This document shows, in pieces, positions 15,632 through 23,657 of a stretch of DNA of 32,097 bases. The position numbers and the translations under genes are program-made. The stretch covers positions 1 through 32,097 of the forward strand of contig DASUMQ010000072.1 in the NCBI GenBank assembly GCA_036277615.1, read 5' to 3'. How positions within the stretch are numbered: the stretch's first letter is position 1; the number at the start of each line of letters is the position of its first letter. The DNA comes from RPQJ01 sp036277615 (lineage in GTDB: Bacteria; Pseudomonadota; Gammaproteobacteria; Steroidobacterales; Steroidobacteraceae). Below the pieces are notes generated by a model. That model ran no database searches and had not been told where the DNA came from. It was given only the letters and a program-made list of their open reading frames with translations.

Positions 15632-17722
15632 ATGCCCGACGGTGACGCCACCGTGAAGGCAGGCCCGCAGCCTCCCGTCGCGGCGATCCGACCCCACGAG
15701 GTTGCCTCGCCCCACGGCTCGCGGATCGACGATTACTACTGGCTGCGCGACGACACGCGCACCTCGCCGGACGTGCTCGCCTACCTCAGGGCCGAGAACG
15801 AGTACCGCGACGCCGTGACGGCCGCGCTGCGACCGCTGGAGGACGAGCTCTACCGCGAAATCGTCGGGCGCATCCTGCAGGACGACTCGAGCGTCCCGTA
15901 CCGCGACCACGGCTGGTATTACTACCGCAGGTTCGAGACGGGCGACGAGTACCCGATCTTCGCGCGCCGCCCGGGCAGCCTCGAGTCGCCGGAGCAGGTG
16001 CTGATCGACCTGCGCGAGCAGGCGAGGGGACTCGAGTACTACGACATCGGCGCGCTCGAGGTCAGCGAGGACAACCGGCTGCTCGCGTACACCGAGGACA
16101 CCGTCGGCCGGCGCCAGCACACGCTGCGGTTCAAGTCGCTCGAGACCGGCCGGCTGCTGCCCGACGCGATCCCGAACGTCGACGAGGCGATGGCCTGGGC
16201 GGCCGACAACCGCCGCGTGCTGTACGTCGAGAAGGACCCGGTCACGTTGCTCGGCCTGCGCGTGCGCGTGCACGTGCTCGGCACCGACCCGTCGCAGGAT
16301 GCGCTGGTGTACGAGGAGCCCGACGAGTCGTTCTACACCTCGGTCGAGCTTTCGAAGGACCGGCGATACATCCTGCTGCACTCGAGCAGCACGATCACGT
16401 CCGAGCTGCGGTATGCGCGCGCCGACGATCCGGAGTTGCGGTTCCGCGTGCTGGTGCCGCGCGAACGCGGCCACGAATACACGGCGGACCACGTCGACGG
16501 ACGCTGGATCATCCGCACCAACTGGCAGGCCCGCAATTTCCGGATCATGGAAGTCCCGGTCGACGCCCCACCGGGGCGCGAGCACTGGCGCGAGGTCGTG
16601 CCGCACCGCGACGACGTCTTCATCGCCGGCGTCGACGTGTTCCGGGAGTTCCTCGCACTCGAGGAGCGCGCGGACGGGCTGCGCAAGGTCCGCATCCGGC
16701 CCTGGCACGGCGGTCGGGAGTTCTACCTGGATTCGGACGAGCCGGCGTACCGCATGGCGCTCGGCGCGAACGAGGAGATGGACACCGAGGTCGTGCGTTA
16801 CACGTACACGTCGCTCACGACGCCGTACACGACCTACGACTACAACCTGCGCACGGGCGAGCGGACCCTGCTCAAGCGGGAGCCGGTGCTCGGCGACTTC
16901 GATCCGACGCGCTATGGAACCGAGTACCTCTGGGTGCCGGCGCGCGACGGCGAGCGGATCCCGGTCGCGCTGGTCTACCGCAAGGACCGCTTCCGGCGCG
17001 ACAATTCGGCGCCGTTGCTGCAGTCCGGCTACGGCGCCTACGGCATCTCGTCCGACCCGGTGTTCTCCTCGTCGACGCTGTCCCTGCTCGACCGCGGGTT
17101 CGTCCACGCGGTCGCGCAGGTGCGTGGCGGCCAGGAGCGGGGCCGTCGCTGGTACGAGGCCGGCCGCCAGCTCGAGAAGCGACATACGTTCGAAGACTTC
17201 ATCGACGTCACGCGCCACCTCGTCGCGGCGGGCTACGGCGACCCGAAGCGTGTGTTCGCGCGCGGCGGCAGCGCCGGCGGGCTGCTCGTGGCTGCGGTCG
17301 CGAACATGGCGCCCGAGCTCTACCGCGGGATCGTGGCGCACGTGCCGTTCGTGGACGTGGTCACGACGATGCTCGACGACACCATCCCGCTCACGACCAA
17401 CGAGTACGACGAGTGGGGTAACCCGGACGACAAGGCGTTCTACGACTGCATGCTGTCGTACTCGCCGTACGACAACGTCACCGCGCAGGATTATCCGGCG
17501 CTGTTCGTGACGACCGGGCTCTGGGACAGCCAGGTGCAGTACTTCGAGCCGGCCAAGTGGGTCGCGAAGCTGCGCCGGCTCAAGACCGATCGCCGGCTGC
17601 TGGTCATGCGGACCAACATGGAAGCGGGCCACGGCGGGAAGTCCGGGCGCTTCGAGCACCTGCGGGAACTCGCCGAGGAATACGCGTTCGTGATCAGCGA
17701 GTCGCTCACTCCAGGCGCTTGA
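15632..17722 (+). CDS. ptrB: Oligopeptidase B (S9A prolyl oligopeptidase family)
   Basis: This 696-residue cytosolic serine peptidase cleaves short peptides after Arg/Lys. The N-terminal propeller starts with RIDDYYWLRDDTR, and the C-terminal alpha/beta-hydrolase domain has GGSAGG with nucleophile Ser547, Asp632 in LWDSQVQYFEP and His667 in MEAGHGGKSGRFE, the complete triad in OpB-type contexts. Length matches E. coli PtrB (~686). No signal peptide is present. It follows the M48 lipoprotein gene by 6 nt without a good SD of its own, suggesting coupling. Its last 17 bp overlap the 3' end of the convergent gene at 17706. The family assignment is firm; OpB rather than prolyl endopeptidase is indicated by the triad contexts. 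Confidence 0.93.
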   Translation: MPDGDATVKAGPQPPVAAIRPHEVASPHGSRIDDYYWLRDDTRTSPDVLAYLRAENEYRDAVTAALRPLEDELYREIVGRILQDDSSVPYRDHGWYYYRRFETGDEYPIFARRPGSLESPEQVLIDLREQARGLEYYDIGALEVSEDNRLLAYTEDTVGRRQHTLRFKSLETGRLLPDAIPNVDEAMAWAADNRRVLYVEKDPVTLLGLRVRVHVLGTDPSQDALVYEEPDESFYTSVELSKDRRYILLHSSSTITSELRYARADDPELRFRVLVPRERGHEYTADHVDGRWIIRTNWQARNFRIMEVPVDAPPGREHWREVVPHRDDVFIAGVDVFREFLALEERADGLRKVRIRPWHGGREFYLDSDEPAYRMALGANEEMDTEVVRYTYTSLTTPYTTYDYNLRTGERTLLKREPVLGDFDPTRYGTEYLWVPARDGERIPVALVYRKDRFRRDNSAPLLQSGYGAYGISSDPVFSSSTLSLLDRGFVHAVAQVRGGQERGRRWYEAGRQLEKRHTFEDFIDVTRHLVAAGYGDPKRVFARGGSAGGLLVAAVANMAPELYRGIVAHVPFVDVVTTMLDDTIPLTTNEYDEWGNPDDKAFYDCMLSYSPYDNVTAQDYPALFVTTGLWDSQVQYFEPAKWVAKLRRLKTDRRLLVMRTNMEAGHGGKSGRFEHLRELAEEYAFVISESLTPGA

Positions 17723-18188
17723 CCCTCATGGCGCCGTGGTTCGGCTTGGCCAGGATGTAGGATCCCATTGCGGCCCGCTTGATGGTCACGACGTCGCCCG
17801 CCTTCAGACGCACGCGGGTCGTGGCCTCCGCCTGCACCCAGACCTGGCCGTTGTGCAGCGTGACGACCTGGCGATTCGCCGTGTTGCGCCCGACCGCGGC
17901 GACGGTCCCGTCGATGCTGTCGGCCAGGTCGACGCCTTCGCGTTCACGACGGGCCTGCTCGCTCAGCCCGAACTCGTCGCTCGCCGCCGCGCTCGGGGCC
18001 GGCTCTGCCGCTTGCGCAGCAGCGGCCGACGAACCCCGACCCAGCGCACGGTCGTAACACGCGACACGCTCAGCGTCGTCGGCGATCGGCATGCAACCGC
18101 GCACGTCGCCGAGCGCATCCGCCGTCGACGCCTGCGCCGCGAGCAGCACGAGGCAGGACCCGAGCGCCGTCCTCAGGAGGCTTTTCAT
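17706..18188 (-). CDS. Small exported protein with CxxxxDxxRxxCYD motif
   Basis: This 160-residue protein has a signal peptide (MKSLLRTALGSCLVLLAAQA, cleavage near STADA). It is followed by CMPIADDAERVACYDRALG, a two-cysteine motif seen in many small secreted proteobacterial proteins of unknown role, then an Ala/Ser/Pro-rich linker and a C-terminal beta-rich domain (GTVAAVGRNTANRQVVTLHNGQ, VWVQAEATTRVRLKAGDVV) resembling an SH3-like or OB-like small barrel. The function is unknown. The two Cys could form a disulfide in the periplasm. It overlaps the 3' end of ptrB by 17 bp tail-to-tail. A -10-like CATAAT stands 8 nt upstream of the ATG. Confidence 0.82.
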   Translation of the reverse strand: MKSLLRTALGSCLVLLAAQASTADALGDVRGCMPIADDAERVACYDRALGRGSSAAAAQAAEPAPSAAASDEFGLSEQARREREGVDLADSIDGTVAAVGRNTANRQVVTLHNGQVWVQAEATTRVRLKAGDVVTIKRAAMGSYILAKPNHGAMRVKRLE

Positions 18189-18196
18189 GATCCGGT

Positions 18197-18202
18197 ATTA
18201 TG
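18197..18202 (-). promoter_or_regulatory. -10 box CATAAT close to start of the 17706 gene
   Basis: CATAAT (five of six consensus bases) ends 8 nt before the ATG at 18188, implying a leader of only 1-3 nt. No clear -35 was seen. On the other strand TATTAT at 18195-18200 could serve the divergent oxygenase gene. Confidence 0.35.
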
Positions 18203-18235
18203 CGACAACGCTCCTGCCCGGATCGCAATCACCCC

Positions 18236-18982
18236 ATGTCGCAGGCGACGGCGAGTCCCGCCCACATCGCTCCGTTGCGTCTCGACGCGCGACTGCAACC
18301 GCAGGCGATCGCCGCCGTGTTCAAGCGGTTCGGCCGCGTGCACGTGCCCGGCATCCTCACGGCCGAGACGGCGGTGGCCGTGCATCGGGCGCTGACGGGG
18401 CCCGTGCCCTGGACGCTGCATTACAACGAGTGCGACGCAGTCTACGACGTGCCGGTGTGGCAAGTGGACGCACTCTCCGAGCCCGAGCGCCTGGCCTTGC
18501 GCGCGCCGATCTGGGCGCGGGCCACGACCGGGTTCCAGTACTGCTTCGAGAACTTTCCCCTGTCGGACTATTTCGAGCGCGGCGAACACCGCGACCACCC
18601 GCTCATGCTGGCATACGAGCTGATGCGCTCCGACGCGATGGTGGCGTTCGCCCGCCGCATCACGGGTTGCGACGAGATATCGGTCGTGGACGCGCAGGCC
18701 ACGCGTTACCGCGCAGGGGACTTCCTGACCGCGCACGATGACCGTGACGAGTCCAAGGGACGGGTCGCGGCCTACGTGCTCAACCTGACGCCGCGATGGA
18801 GCAGCGACTGGGGCGGCCTGCTGCAATTCCTCGATGCGGACGGGCACGTGGCCGAGGCTTACACGCCGGCGTTCAATGCGCTGAACGTGTTTCGCGTGCC
18901 GCAACCGCACAGCGTGAGCTTCGTGACCCCCTTCGCCGGGCAGCCGCGGCTCAGCATCACGGGCTGGTTCCGGCGTCGATGA
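18236..18982 (+). CDS. 2-oxoglutarate/Fe(II)-dependent oxygenase, prolyl-hydroxylase-like
   Basis: The 248-residue protein matches the 2OG-Fe(II) superfamily: HDD (His167, Asp169) in GDFLTAHDDRDESKGRVAAY, distal His225 in PQPHSVSFVTPF and 2OG-anchoring Arg238 in PRLSITGWF. The strand WGGLLQFLDADG between them is typical of the prolyl 4-hydroxylase/Tpa1-Ofd1 group. A hydroxylase of protein or small-molecule substrate is expected; the target is unknown. I start it at ATG 18236; an in-frame ATG at 18200 would add 12 residues of no homology value. Neither has an SD. It is divergent from the small exported protein and convergent with the M3 peptidase across a strong hairpin. Confidence 0.88.
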   Translation: MSQATASPAHIAPLRLDARLQPQAIAAVFKRFGRVHVPGILTAETAVAVHRALTGPVPWTLHYNECDAVYDVPVWQVDALSEPERLALRAPIWARATTGFQYCFENFPLSDYFERGEHRDHPLMLAYELMRSDAMVAFARRITGCDEISVVDAQATRYRAGDFLTAHDDRDESKGRVAAYVLNLTPRWSSDWGGLLQFLDADGHVAEAYTPAFNALNVFRVPQPHSVSFVTPFAGQPRLSITGWFRRR

Positions 18983-18987
18983 GCCGG

Positions 18988-19015
18988 GCCCCCTCCCGCG
19001 GTGGCGGGAGGGGGC
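18988..19015. terminator. Bidirectional terminator-like hairpin, 12-bp stem
   Basis: GCCCCCTCCCGC (18988-18999) pairs perfectly with GCGGGAGGGGGC (19004-19015) around GGTG. It fills the 42-bp gap between the convergent oxygenase and M3 peptidase genes. No T-tract follows on either side. Confidence 0.65.
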
Positions 19016-19024
19016 GCGGACTCG

Positions 19025-21202
19025 CTATCGGCTGCTGGCCGACGGGGCAGCCGGCGTGGCCGCCTGCGCGGCCGGCACCGGGAACCCACGCTTGCGCATC
19101 AGCGCGCCGATGCCCGGGTCGCGACCGCGAAACGCACGATAGGCGTCGGCCGGATCGATCGTATTGCCGAGCGACAGCAGCAACTTGAGCTTCTTGCCGA
19201 CGTCCTTGTCCCAGGCGCCACCGGCTTGCGTGAACGCTTCCCAGGCGTCCGCGGTGATCGTGTCCGACCACAGGTAGCTGTAGTAGCCGGCCGAATAGCC
19301 GTCGCCGGAGAACACGTGGTTGAACTGCGGCGTGCGGTGACGCATCACGATCTCGGACGGCATCTCGAGCGCCGCGAGCGTCTCGCGCTCGAACTTGTCC
19401 GCGTCGATCGTCCGGGCGCCGGCAAGGTGCAGCTTCATGTCGACGAGCGCGCTCGAGAGGTACTCGACCGTGTCGAAGCCCTGGTTGAACTTGTCCGCGG
19501 CCTCGATCTTCGCGACGAGTTCGCGCGGGATCGGCTTGCCGGTCTCCACGTGCAGCGCGTACTTGTTGAGGATCTCGGGCGTCTTGAGCCAGTGCTCGAG
19601 CAGCTGCGAGGGAAACTCGACGTAGTCCCGCGGCACCGCGGTGCCCGCGAGCGACGGGTAGTTCACGTTCGAGCTCAAGCCGTGCAGCGCGTGGCCGAAC
19701 TCGTGGAACAGCGTCTCGGCGTCCTTCCAGCTGATCAGCACGGGCTCGCCCGGCTTGCCCTTCACGAAGTTCGAGTTGTTCGAGACGATCGTCTTGATGT
19801 CGCCGTCGAAGCGCTCCTGCGTGCGGTACGCGTTCATCCACGCGCCCGAGCGCTTGCCCTTGCGCGCGTACGGGTCGAAGTACCACAACCCGACCAGGTT
19901 GCCCTGCGCGTCGTTGACTTCCCAGACGCGCACGTCGGGGTGGTAGACCGGCACCTTGGCCGGGTCGACCGGCTTGAAGCCGAAGCCGAACAGCTCCTTC
20001 GCCATGTGGAACATGCCCTCGCGCAGGTTCTCGAGCTGCATGTAGGGCGTGACCTCGGCCTCGTCGAGGTCGTACTTCGCCTTGCGAACCTTCTCGGCGT
20101 AGTAACGGTAATCCCACGGCTCGATCTTGATGCCGGCCTTCTCGGCGTCGGCGATCTTCTGCATGTCGGCGACTTCCTCGCGGACGCGCGCGACCGCGGG
20201 CGGCCACACCGCCTGCATCAGCTCCATCGCGCGCTCCGGCGTCTTCGCCATCGAGTTCTCGAGCCGCCAGTGCGCGTGGGTCGGGAAGCCGAGCAGCTTC
20301 GAGCGTTCGGCCCGCAGCTGCAGGATGCGTGTGATCGTGGAGTTGTTGTCGGTCGGGCCGCCGTTGTCGCCGCGCATGACGAACATGCGCCAGACCTTCT
20401 CGCGCAGCGCGCGGTTCTCGGAGTACGTCAGGAACGGCTCGACGCTCGAGCGCGTGTTGGCCACGGCCCAGCGGCCCTTCTGGCCGCGGGCTTCCGCCAC
20501 CTGCGCGAGGCCGTCGCGCAGCGCGGGCGACAGGCCGGCCAGCTCGGCCTCCTGCTCGATCATCACGACCTGCTCGTTTTCGTCCTTGAGCACGTTCTGG
20601 CCGAACTGCGTGAACAGCGTGGCGAGCTCCTGGTTGATCTCGGACAGGCGCTTTTTCGCGGTCGCATCGAGTCTGGCTCCCGCGCGCACGAAGTTCGTGT
20701 AGTAGAGCCAGGCGAGGCGCTGCTGCTCGGGCGTCAGCCCGGCGGTTTCGCGCGTGTCGTACACCCGGGCGATGCGTTCGAACAGCTTGGCGTTCTGGGT
20801 GATCTGGTCGCTGAACGCGGCGAGTTTCGGCGACATCTCGCGCTCGACCGCTTGCACGGCATCGTCGTTCAGCGTCGAGCTGTAGACGCCGTAGACCGTC
20901 GACACCCGATCGAGTGTCCGGCCCGAGCGCTCCAACGCCGCGATCGTGTTGGCGAAGGTCGGCGCCGCCGGATCGTTCGCGATGCGGTCGATCTCGGCGA
21001 GTTGCTCCGCCATGCCCGCCTCGAGCGCGGGTTTTAGGTGATCGACCTGGACCCGCTCGAACGGCGGCACGCCACCGTACGGACCGGTCCACGGGGCGAG
21101 CAACGGATTGGCGTCAGGGGCGGTCTGGCTCATGTCGGCGGCTTCCGCGACGGGCAGGGCGAGCAGCGCAAATGCGCCCGCCGTGGCGAGCAGTGGCTTC
21201 AT
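19025..21202 (-). CDS. dcp: M3-family peptidyl-dipeptidase, exported (Dcp type)
   Basis: This 725-residue zinc peptidase has a signal peptide (MKPLLATAGAFALLALPVAEA, cleavage near AEAA) and hence acts in the periplasm. The zinc motif is HEFGH with His500, Glu501 and His504, in the context ETLFHEFGHALHGLSS. The third ligand lies in the downstream EFPSQLLEHW block. NPLLAPWTGPYGGVPPF and the long N-terminal helical part match Dcp/OpdA-type M3 enzymes, and QFNHVFSGDGYSAGYYSYLWSD near 650 is the typical substrate-loop region. It removes dipeptides from C-termini. The start is fixed by the signal peptide and GAAGGA upstream. It has a good promoter candidate at 21254-21283 and appears to be its own transcription unit. 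Confidence 0.92.
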   Translation of the reverse strand: MKPLLATAGAFALLALPVAEAADMSQTAPDANPLLAPWTGPYGGVPPFERVQVDHLKPALEAGMAEQLAEIDRIANDPAAPTFANTIAALERSGRTLDRVSTVYGVYSSTLNDDAVQAVEREMSPKLAAFSDQITQNAKLFERIARVYDTRETAGLTPEQQRLAWLYYTNFVRAGARLDATAKKRLSEINQELATLFTQFGQNVLKDENEQVVMIEQEAELAGLSPALRDGLAQVAEARGQKGRWAVANTRSSVEPFLTYSENRALREKVWRMFVMRGDNGGPTDNNSTITRILQLRAERSKLLGFPTHAHWRLENSMAKTPERAMELMQAVWPPAVARVREEVADMQKIADAEKAGIKIEPWDYRYYAEKVRKAKYDLDEAEVTPYMQLENLREGMFHMAKELFGFGFKPVDPAKVPVYHPDVRVWEVNDAQGNLVGLWYFDPYARKGKRSGAWMNAYRTQERFDGDIKTIVSNNSNFVKGKPGEPVLISWKDAETLFHEFGHALHGLSSNVNYPSLAGTAVPRDYVEFPSQLLEHWLKTPEILNKYALHVETGKPIPRELVAKIEAADKFNQGFDTVEYLSSALVDMKLHLAGARTIDADKFERETLAALEMPSEIVMRHRTPQFNHVFSGDGYSAGYYSYLWSDTITADAWEAFTQAGGAWDKDVGKKLKLLLSLGNTIDPADAYRAFRGRDPGIGALMRKRGFPVPAAQAATPAAPSASSR

Positions 21203-21253
21203 GGGTGGGGTTGTCCTTCGAGGGGTGCGTGCGCGGGGGCACGGAGACCGCCT

Positions 21254-21283
21254 AGCCTAGCGCACCGAGGCGACGCGCCCCAA
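21254..21283 (-). promoter_or_regulatory. Promoter candidate for the M3 peptidase
   Basis: On the minus strand TTGGGG (21278-21283) and TAGGCT (21254-21259) are 18 bp apart, giving a ~45-nt leader with an SD. The -10 lies within the 14-mer GCGCTAGGCTAGGC (21250-21263), which also occurs unchanged before the SDR gene (30410-30423). Confidence 0.45.
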
Positions 21284-21303
21284 CCGCTCGTCGCGTGCAA
21301 CCG

Positions 21304-21684
21304 TCAGTCCGTCGACTCCTGTGCTGGAGCCGGGACGAGGCGGGGGGCAAACGCGAATCGCGCCCGCAGCGCGGGGTGCTGGAACAAGGCAGCGGCGATT
21401 GCCGTGAATACCGCGACGCCGCCCAGGATGAACACCAGCCGCAGGTAAGGTTCGTCGTGCCGTAGCCGCAGCTGGGCAAGGGTGTACGCGGTGAGCACCC
21501 ATTCGACGGCGCCGGCGGCCAGCACGAGCTGCACGGTCCGGCCCGCCCAGCGGCGTGGGATGAACAGCAGGGCGACCAACGCGATGCAGCACGCGGCCAC
21601 CAGGCCCGCCCCGGCATGGAAGAAGTGCGCAGCGAGCAGCAGCAGCGCGAGCGCGGGGACGACCAGCAGCCCTCCGAAGCGCAC
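21304..21684 (-). CDS. Small membrane protein, four predicted helices
   Basis: This 126-residue hydrophobic protein starts at GTG 21684, 3 nt after the DUF1840 stop, because no ATG fits. Helices are visible at about 4-22 (GLLVVPALALLLLAAHFF), 27-43, 50-70 and 82-102, with basic loops (IPRRWAGR) suggesting orientation. It ends in a Pro/Ala-rich tail. No family was recognised. Its position as last gene of the phospholipase-DUF1840 operon suggests a role connected with the inner membrane or lipid composition, but this is inference. The 101-bp gap downstream leads to the M3 peptidase promoter. Confidence 0.75.
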   Translation of the reverse strand: MRFGGLLVVPALALLLLAAHFFHAGAGLVAACCIALVALLFIPRRWAGRTVQLVLAAGAVEWVLTAYTLAQLRLRHDEPYLRLVFILGGVAVFTAIAAALFQHPALRARFAFAPRLVPAPAQESTD

Positions 21685-21687
21685 GGT

Positions 21688-22017
21688 TCAGGCCCGGTCC
21701 CACATAAGATCCGACTGGCGGGCGATCGCCGTCTGGACCATGTCCAGCAACGGAACCGCGCGGTGCCGCAGGCTGACCGGACGTTCGCGCGGCTCGTCGT
21801 CTTCCCGGCGCTCCGGATCCGGTGGTGGCGGCGGCGGCGACAATTCGTCGCCGTGCAGGGCGAGACCGCGCCGGAGGCTGTCGAGGAACCCCGGCAGTTC
21901 CGCGGCCAGCACGGCGCTCGGCACGGTGCCCGAATGCCCGCCCAGCCTGAGCAGGGCCACGGCGGACTCGCCCAGCATGACGAGCTGCGCGTGTCGCGTC
22001 GAAAACTTCACCAGCAT
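21688..22017 (-). CDS. DUF1840 family protein
   Basis: The 109-residue soluble protein starts MLVKFSTRHAQLVMLGESAV, the DUF1840 pattern (MLVTFKS...MLxxxAxxLL). It continues with a GTVPSAVLAAELPGFLDSL segment and an acidic Pro-run (SPPPPPPDPERRED) before a final helix of RAVPLLDMVQTAIARQSDLMW. The ATG at 22017, 2 nt past the stop of the phospholipase gene, is chosen over an upstream in-frame ATG inside that gene; GAGAGG precedes it. DUF1840 has no established function and is common in beta- and gammaproteobacteria. It is in one operon with the phospholipase-like gene and the small membrane protein. Confidence 0.87.
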   Translation of the reverse strand: MLVKFSTRHAQLVMLGESAVALLRLGGHSGTVPSAVLAAELPGFLDSLRRGLALHGDELSPPPPPPDPERREDDEPRERPVSLRHRAVPLLDMVQTAIARQSDLMWDRA

Positions 22018-22019
22018 CG

Positions 22020-23495
22020 CTAGAGGAACCTCTCGATATACGGAAACTGCCGCGCGAGCTTGACCCAGGCGCGCCACCAGAGCGACGCATCCGGTTCGCT
22101 GTGGGCCTCGACCGGCGCGCCTTGTTTTTCCCCGAGCCAGCGCAGCTCACGGCTGCCGCGCCGCATCATAACGCGCCAGCTGCGATCCGGTGCCAGGTCG
22201 CGCTCCATGCGCGCGGCCAGCTCCGCGGCGAGCGACTCCGATTCGAGCAGGACTGCCATCTCCGTGTTGAGCCGCGAGGACCGTGGATCGAGGTTGAAGC
22301 TGCCGATCCACGCGACCCGGCGATCCACGACCAGCGTCTTCGCGTGCAGCGCGTTGCAGCGCGAGGCCCTGTGGTGACGCTTCGGCCGGTTGCCGAAGCG
22401 CTGGTATTCGTGCAGCTCCACGCCCGCGCGCAGCAGCGCGCGCCGATACCGCGTGTAACCCGCGTGCACCGTCGGTACGTCGTTCGAAGCGAGAGAGTTG
22501 GTCAGGATCCGCACGCGCACGCCGCGTCGCCGCATGCGGATCAGGTCGCCCGAGCCGTGGCGACCCGGCACGAAATAGGCCGTGGCGGCCAGCACCTCCT
22601 CGCGCGCGTGCTCCCAGGTTTCCCGCAGCGCGTCGAGCATGATCTGCGGCGCGTCGCGCCGGCGGCGCGCGCAGGCCTTGCGCGGATCGTCGGCGAGCAG
22701 CGTCGTGCGCGCCCAGTGCACGGTGTGGTCGCCGCGCTCGAGCGTGTCGCGCAGCCCGTCGTGCTGTGTCCGGTAGAGGTCGTGCAGCCGCGTGAACCTG
22801 GCCGCGCGCACGTAGCGCTCGATGCGTTCGCGCGCCATGCGTGAGTCGCGTTTGCCGAGCACGGTCTGCAGCGGCACGGCCAGGTCGCTCGACCAGTAGC
22901 GGTCGAAACACTGCTCGGCGTCGCGCGCGACGGGGCCGAGCAACAGCGCGTCGATGTCGGTGAAGTTCGACGCCTCGTGCGCCTCGAAATAATGGCCACC
23001 GATGTTGCGACCGCCGACGATGGTCGCGACGCCGTCCACCACGAACAGCTTGTTGTGCATCCGGTGGTTGAGCCGGCGGAACTCGAACGGTATCTGCAGC
23101 GGCCGGGTCCAGCGCGGCCGCAGGCGGAAGGGATTGAAGACACGGACTTCGGCGTTCGGCAGCGAGTCGAGCAGCAGCGGCATGCACTCGTCGGTGCGCA
23201 GGCCGTTGTCGTCGATCAGCAGGCGAACCTTGACGCCGCGCTCGGCCGCCGCGCGCAGCCGGTCCATCAGCACGATCCCGGCCTCGTCGTCGTCGTAGAT
23301 ATAGGTCTGGACGTCGATCCTGTCGCAGGCTTCGTCGGCGAGCACCGCGCGCATCAGCAACGCCAGTGGACCCGTGTCGAGCAGCACGCACGCCGATTGA
23401 CCGGGTCGTGCCGCGAACTCCTGCGGGTCGATGGCTCGCGCGAGCGATCCGCGAGCGTCGCCGTCGTCCTGCAGTCCCTGCACCGAAGCGTCCAT
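22020..23495 (-). CDS. Phospholipase D superfamily protein, cardiolipin synthase-like
   Basis: The 491-residue protein has two HKD motifs: HNKLFVVDG (His147, Lys149, Asp154) followed by GGRN, and HAKTLVVDR (His384, Lys386, Asp391) followed by GSFNLDPRS. This two-motif layout with LLIDDNGLR and GGHYFEAHEASNFTDID near the first motif is that of ClsC-type cardiolipin synthases, which make cardiolipin from two phospholipids; a phosphodiesterase role cannot be excluded. There is no signal peptide or membrane helix. The start ATG 23495 is chosen over one 42 nt upstream because family similarity begins afterwards and TACGAT stands 7 nt before it. It heads the operon with DUF1840 and a small membrane protein. 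Repeat element B lies upstream of its promoter. Confidence 0.87.
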   Translation of the reverse strand: MDASVQGLQDDGDARGSLARAIDPQEFAARPGQSACVLLDTGPLALLMRAVLADEACDRIDVQTYIYDDDEAGIVLMDRLRAAAERGVKVRLLIDDNGLRTDECMPLLLDSLPNAEVRVFNPFRLRPRWTRPLQIPFEFRRLNHRMHNKLFVVDGVATIVGGRNIGGHYFEAHEASNFTDIDALLLGPVARDAEQCFDRYWSSDLAVPLQTVLGKRDSRMARERIERYVRAARFTRLHDLYRTQHDGLRDTLERGDHTVHWARTTLLADDPRKACARRRRDAPQIMLDALRETWEHAREEVLAATAYFVPGRHGSGDLIRMRRRGVRVRILTNSLASNDVPTVHAGYTRYRRALLRAGVELHEYQRFGNRPKRHHRASRCNALHAKTLVVDRRVAWIGSFNLDPRSSRLNTEMAVLLESESLAAELAARMERDLAPDRSWRVMMRRGSRELRWLGEKQGAPVEAHSEPDASLWWRAWVKLARQFPYIERFL

Positions 23496-23502
23496 GTGCA
23501 AA

Positions 23503-23508
23503 ATCGTA
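23503..23508 (-). promoter_or_regulatory. -10 box TACGAT, leaderless geometry (phospholipase operon)
   Basis: TACGAT on the minus strand ends 7 nt before the ATG at 23495, and there is no SD. The same hexamer at the same distance (6 nt) precedes the acyl-CoA dehydrogenase. No good -35 is seen at 16-18 bp. Confidence 0.35.
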
Positions 23509-23570
23509 GCGGTTGGCGGGCACCGCGACGACCGCAACGGGCAGTGGGTGGAGGCTGACAGACAGTGAGT

Positions 23571-23657
23571 GGCCAGTGGTCAGTGGCTAGTGGCTAGTGG
23601 CTAGTAGGAAAGAATGCGCCGTGTTTCTTACTAGCCACTGGCCACTCGCCACTAGTC
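23571..23657. repeat. Heptad palindromic repeat element, copy B
   Basis: The left arm has five heptads (GGCCAGT, GGTCAGT, GGCTAGT x3; 23571-23605), perhaps preceded by a degenerate AGTGAGT. The core is AGGAAAGAATGCGCCGTG then TTTCTT. The right arm has four inverted heptads (ACTAGCC, ACTGGCC, ACTCGCC, ACTAGTC; 23630-23657). It shares the TAGGAA flank and GCGCCG core with copy C and the GTGACTAG outer end (minus strand) with copy C. It lies between the response-regulator gene, whose stop codon it contains, and the phospholipase promoter, all leftward. Confidence 0.85.

Noticed and set aside
14678..17659. A 993-codon minus-strand frame
   Set aside because: It is antisense to M48 and oligopeptidase B, whose catalytic residues are intact; the translation is low-complexity Arg/Val/His typical of high-GC antisense frames.
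19001..21037. A 678-codon plus-strand frame
   Set aside because: Antisense to the M3 peptidase, which has an intact HEFGH motif.
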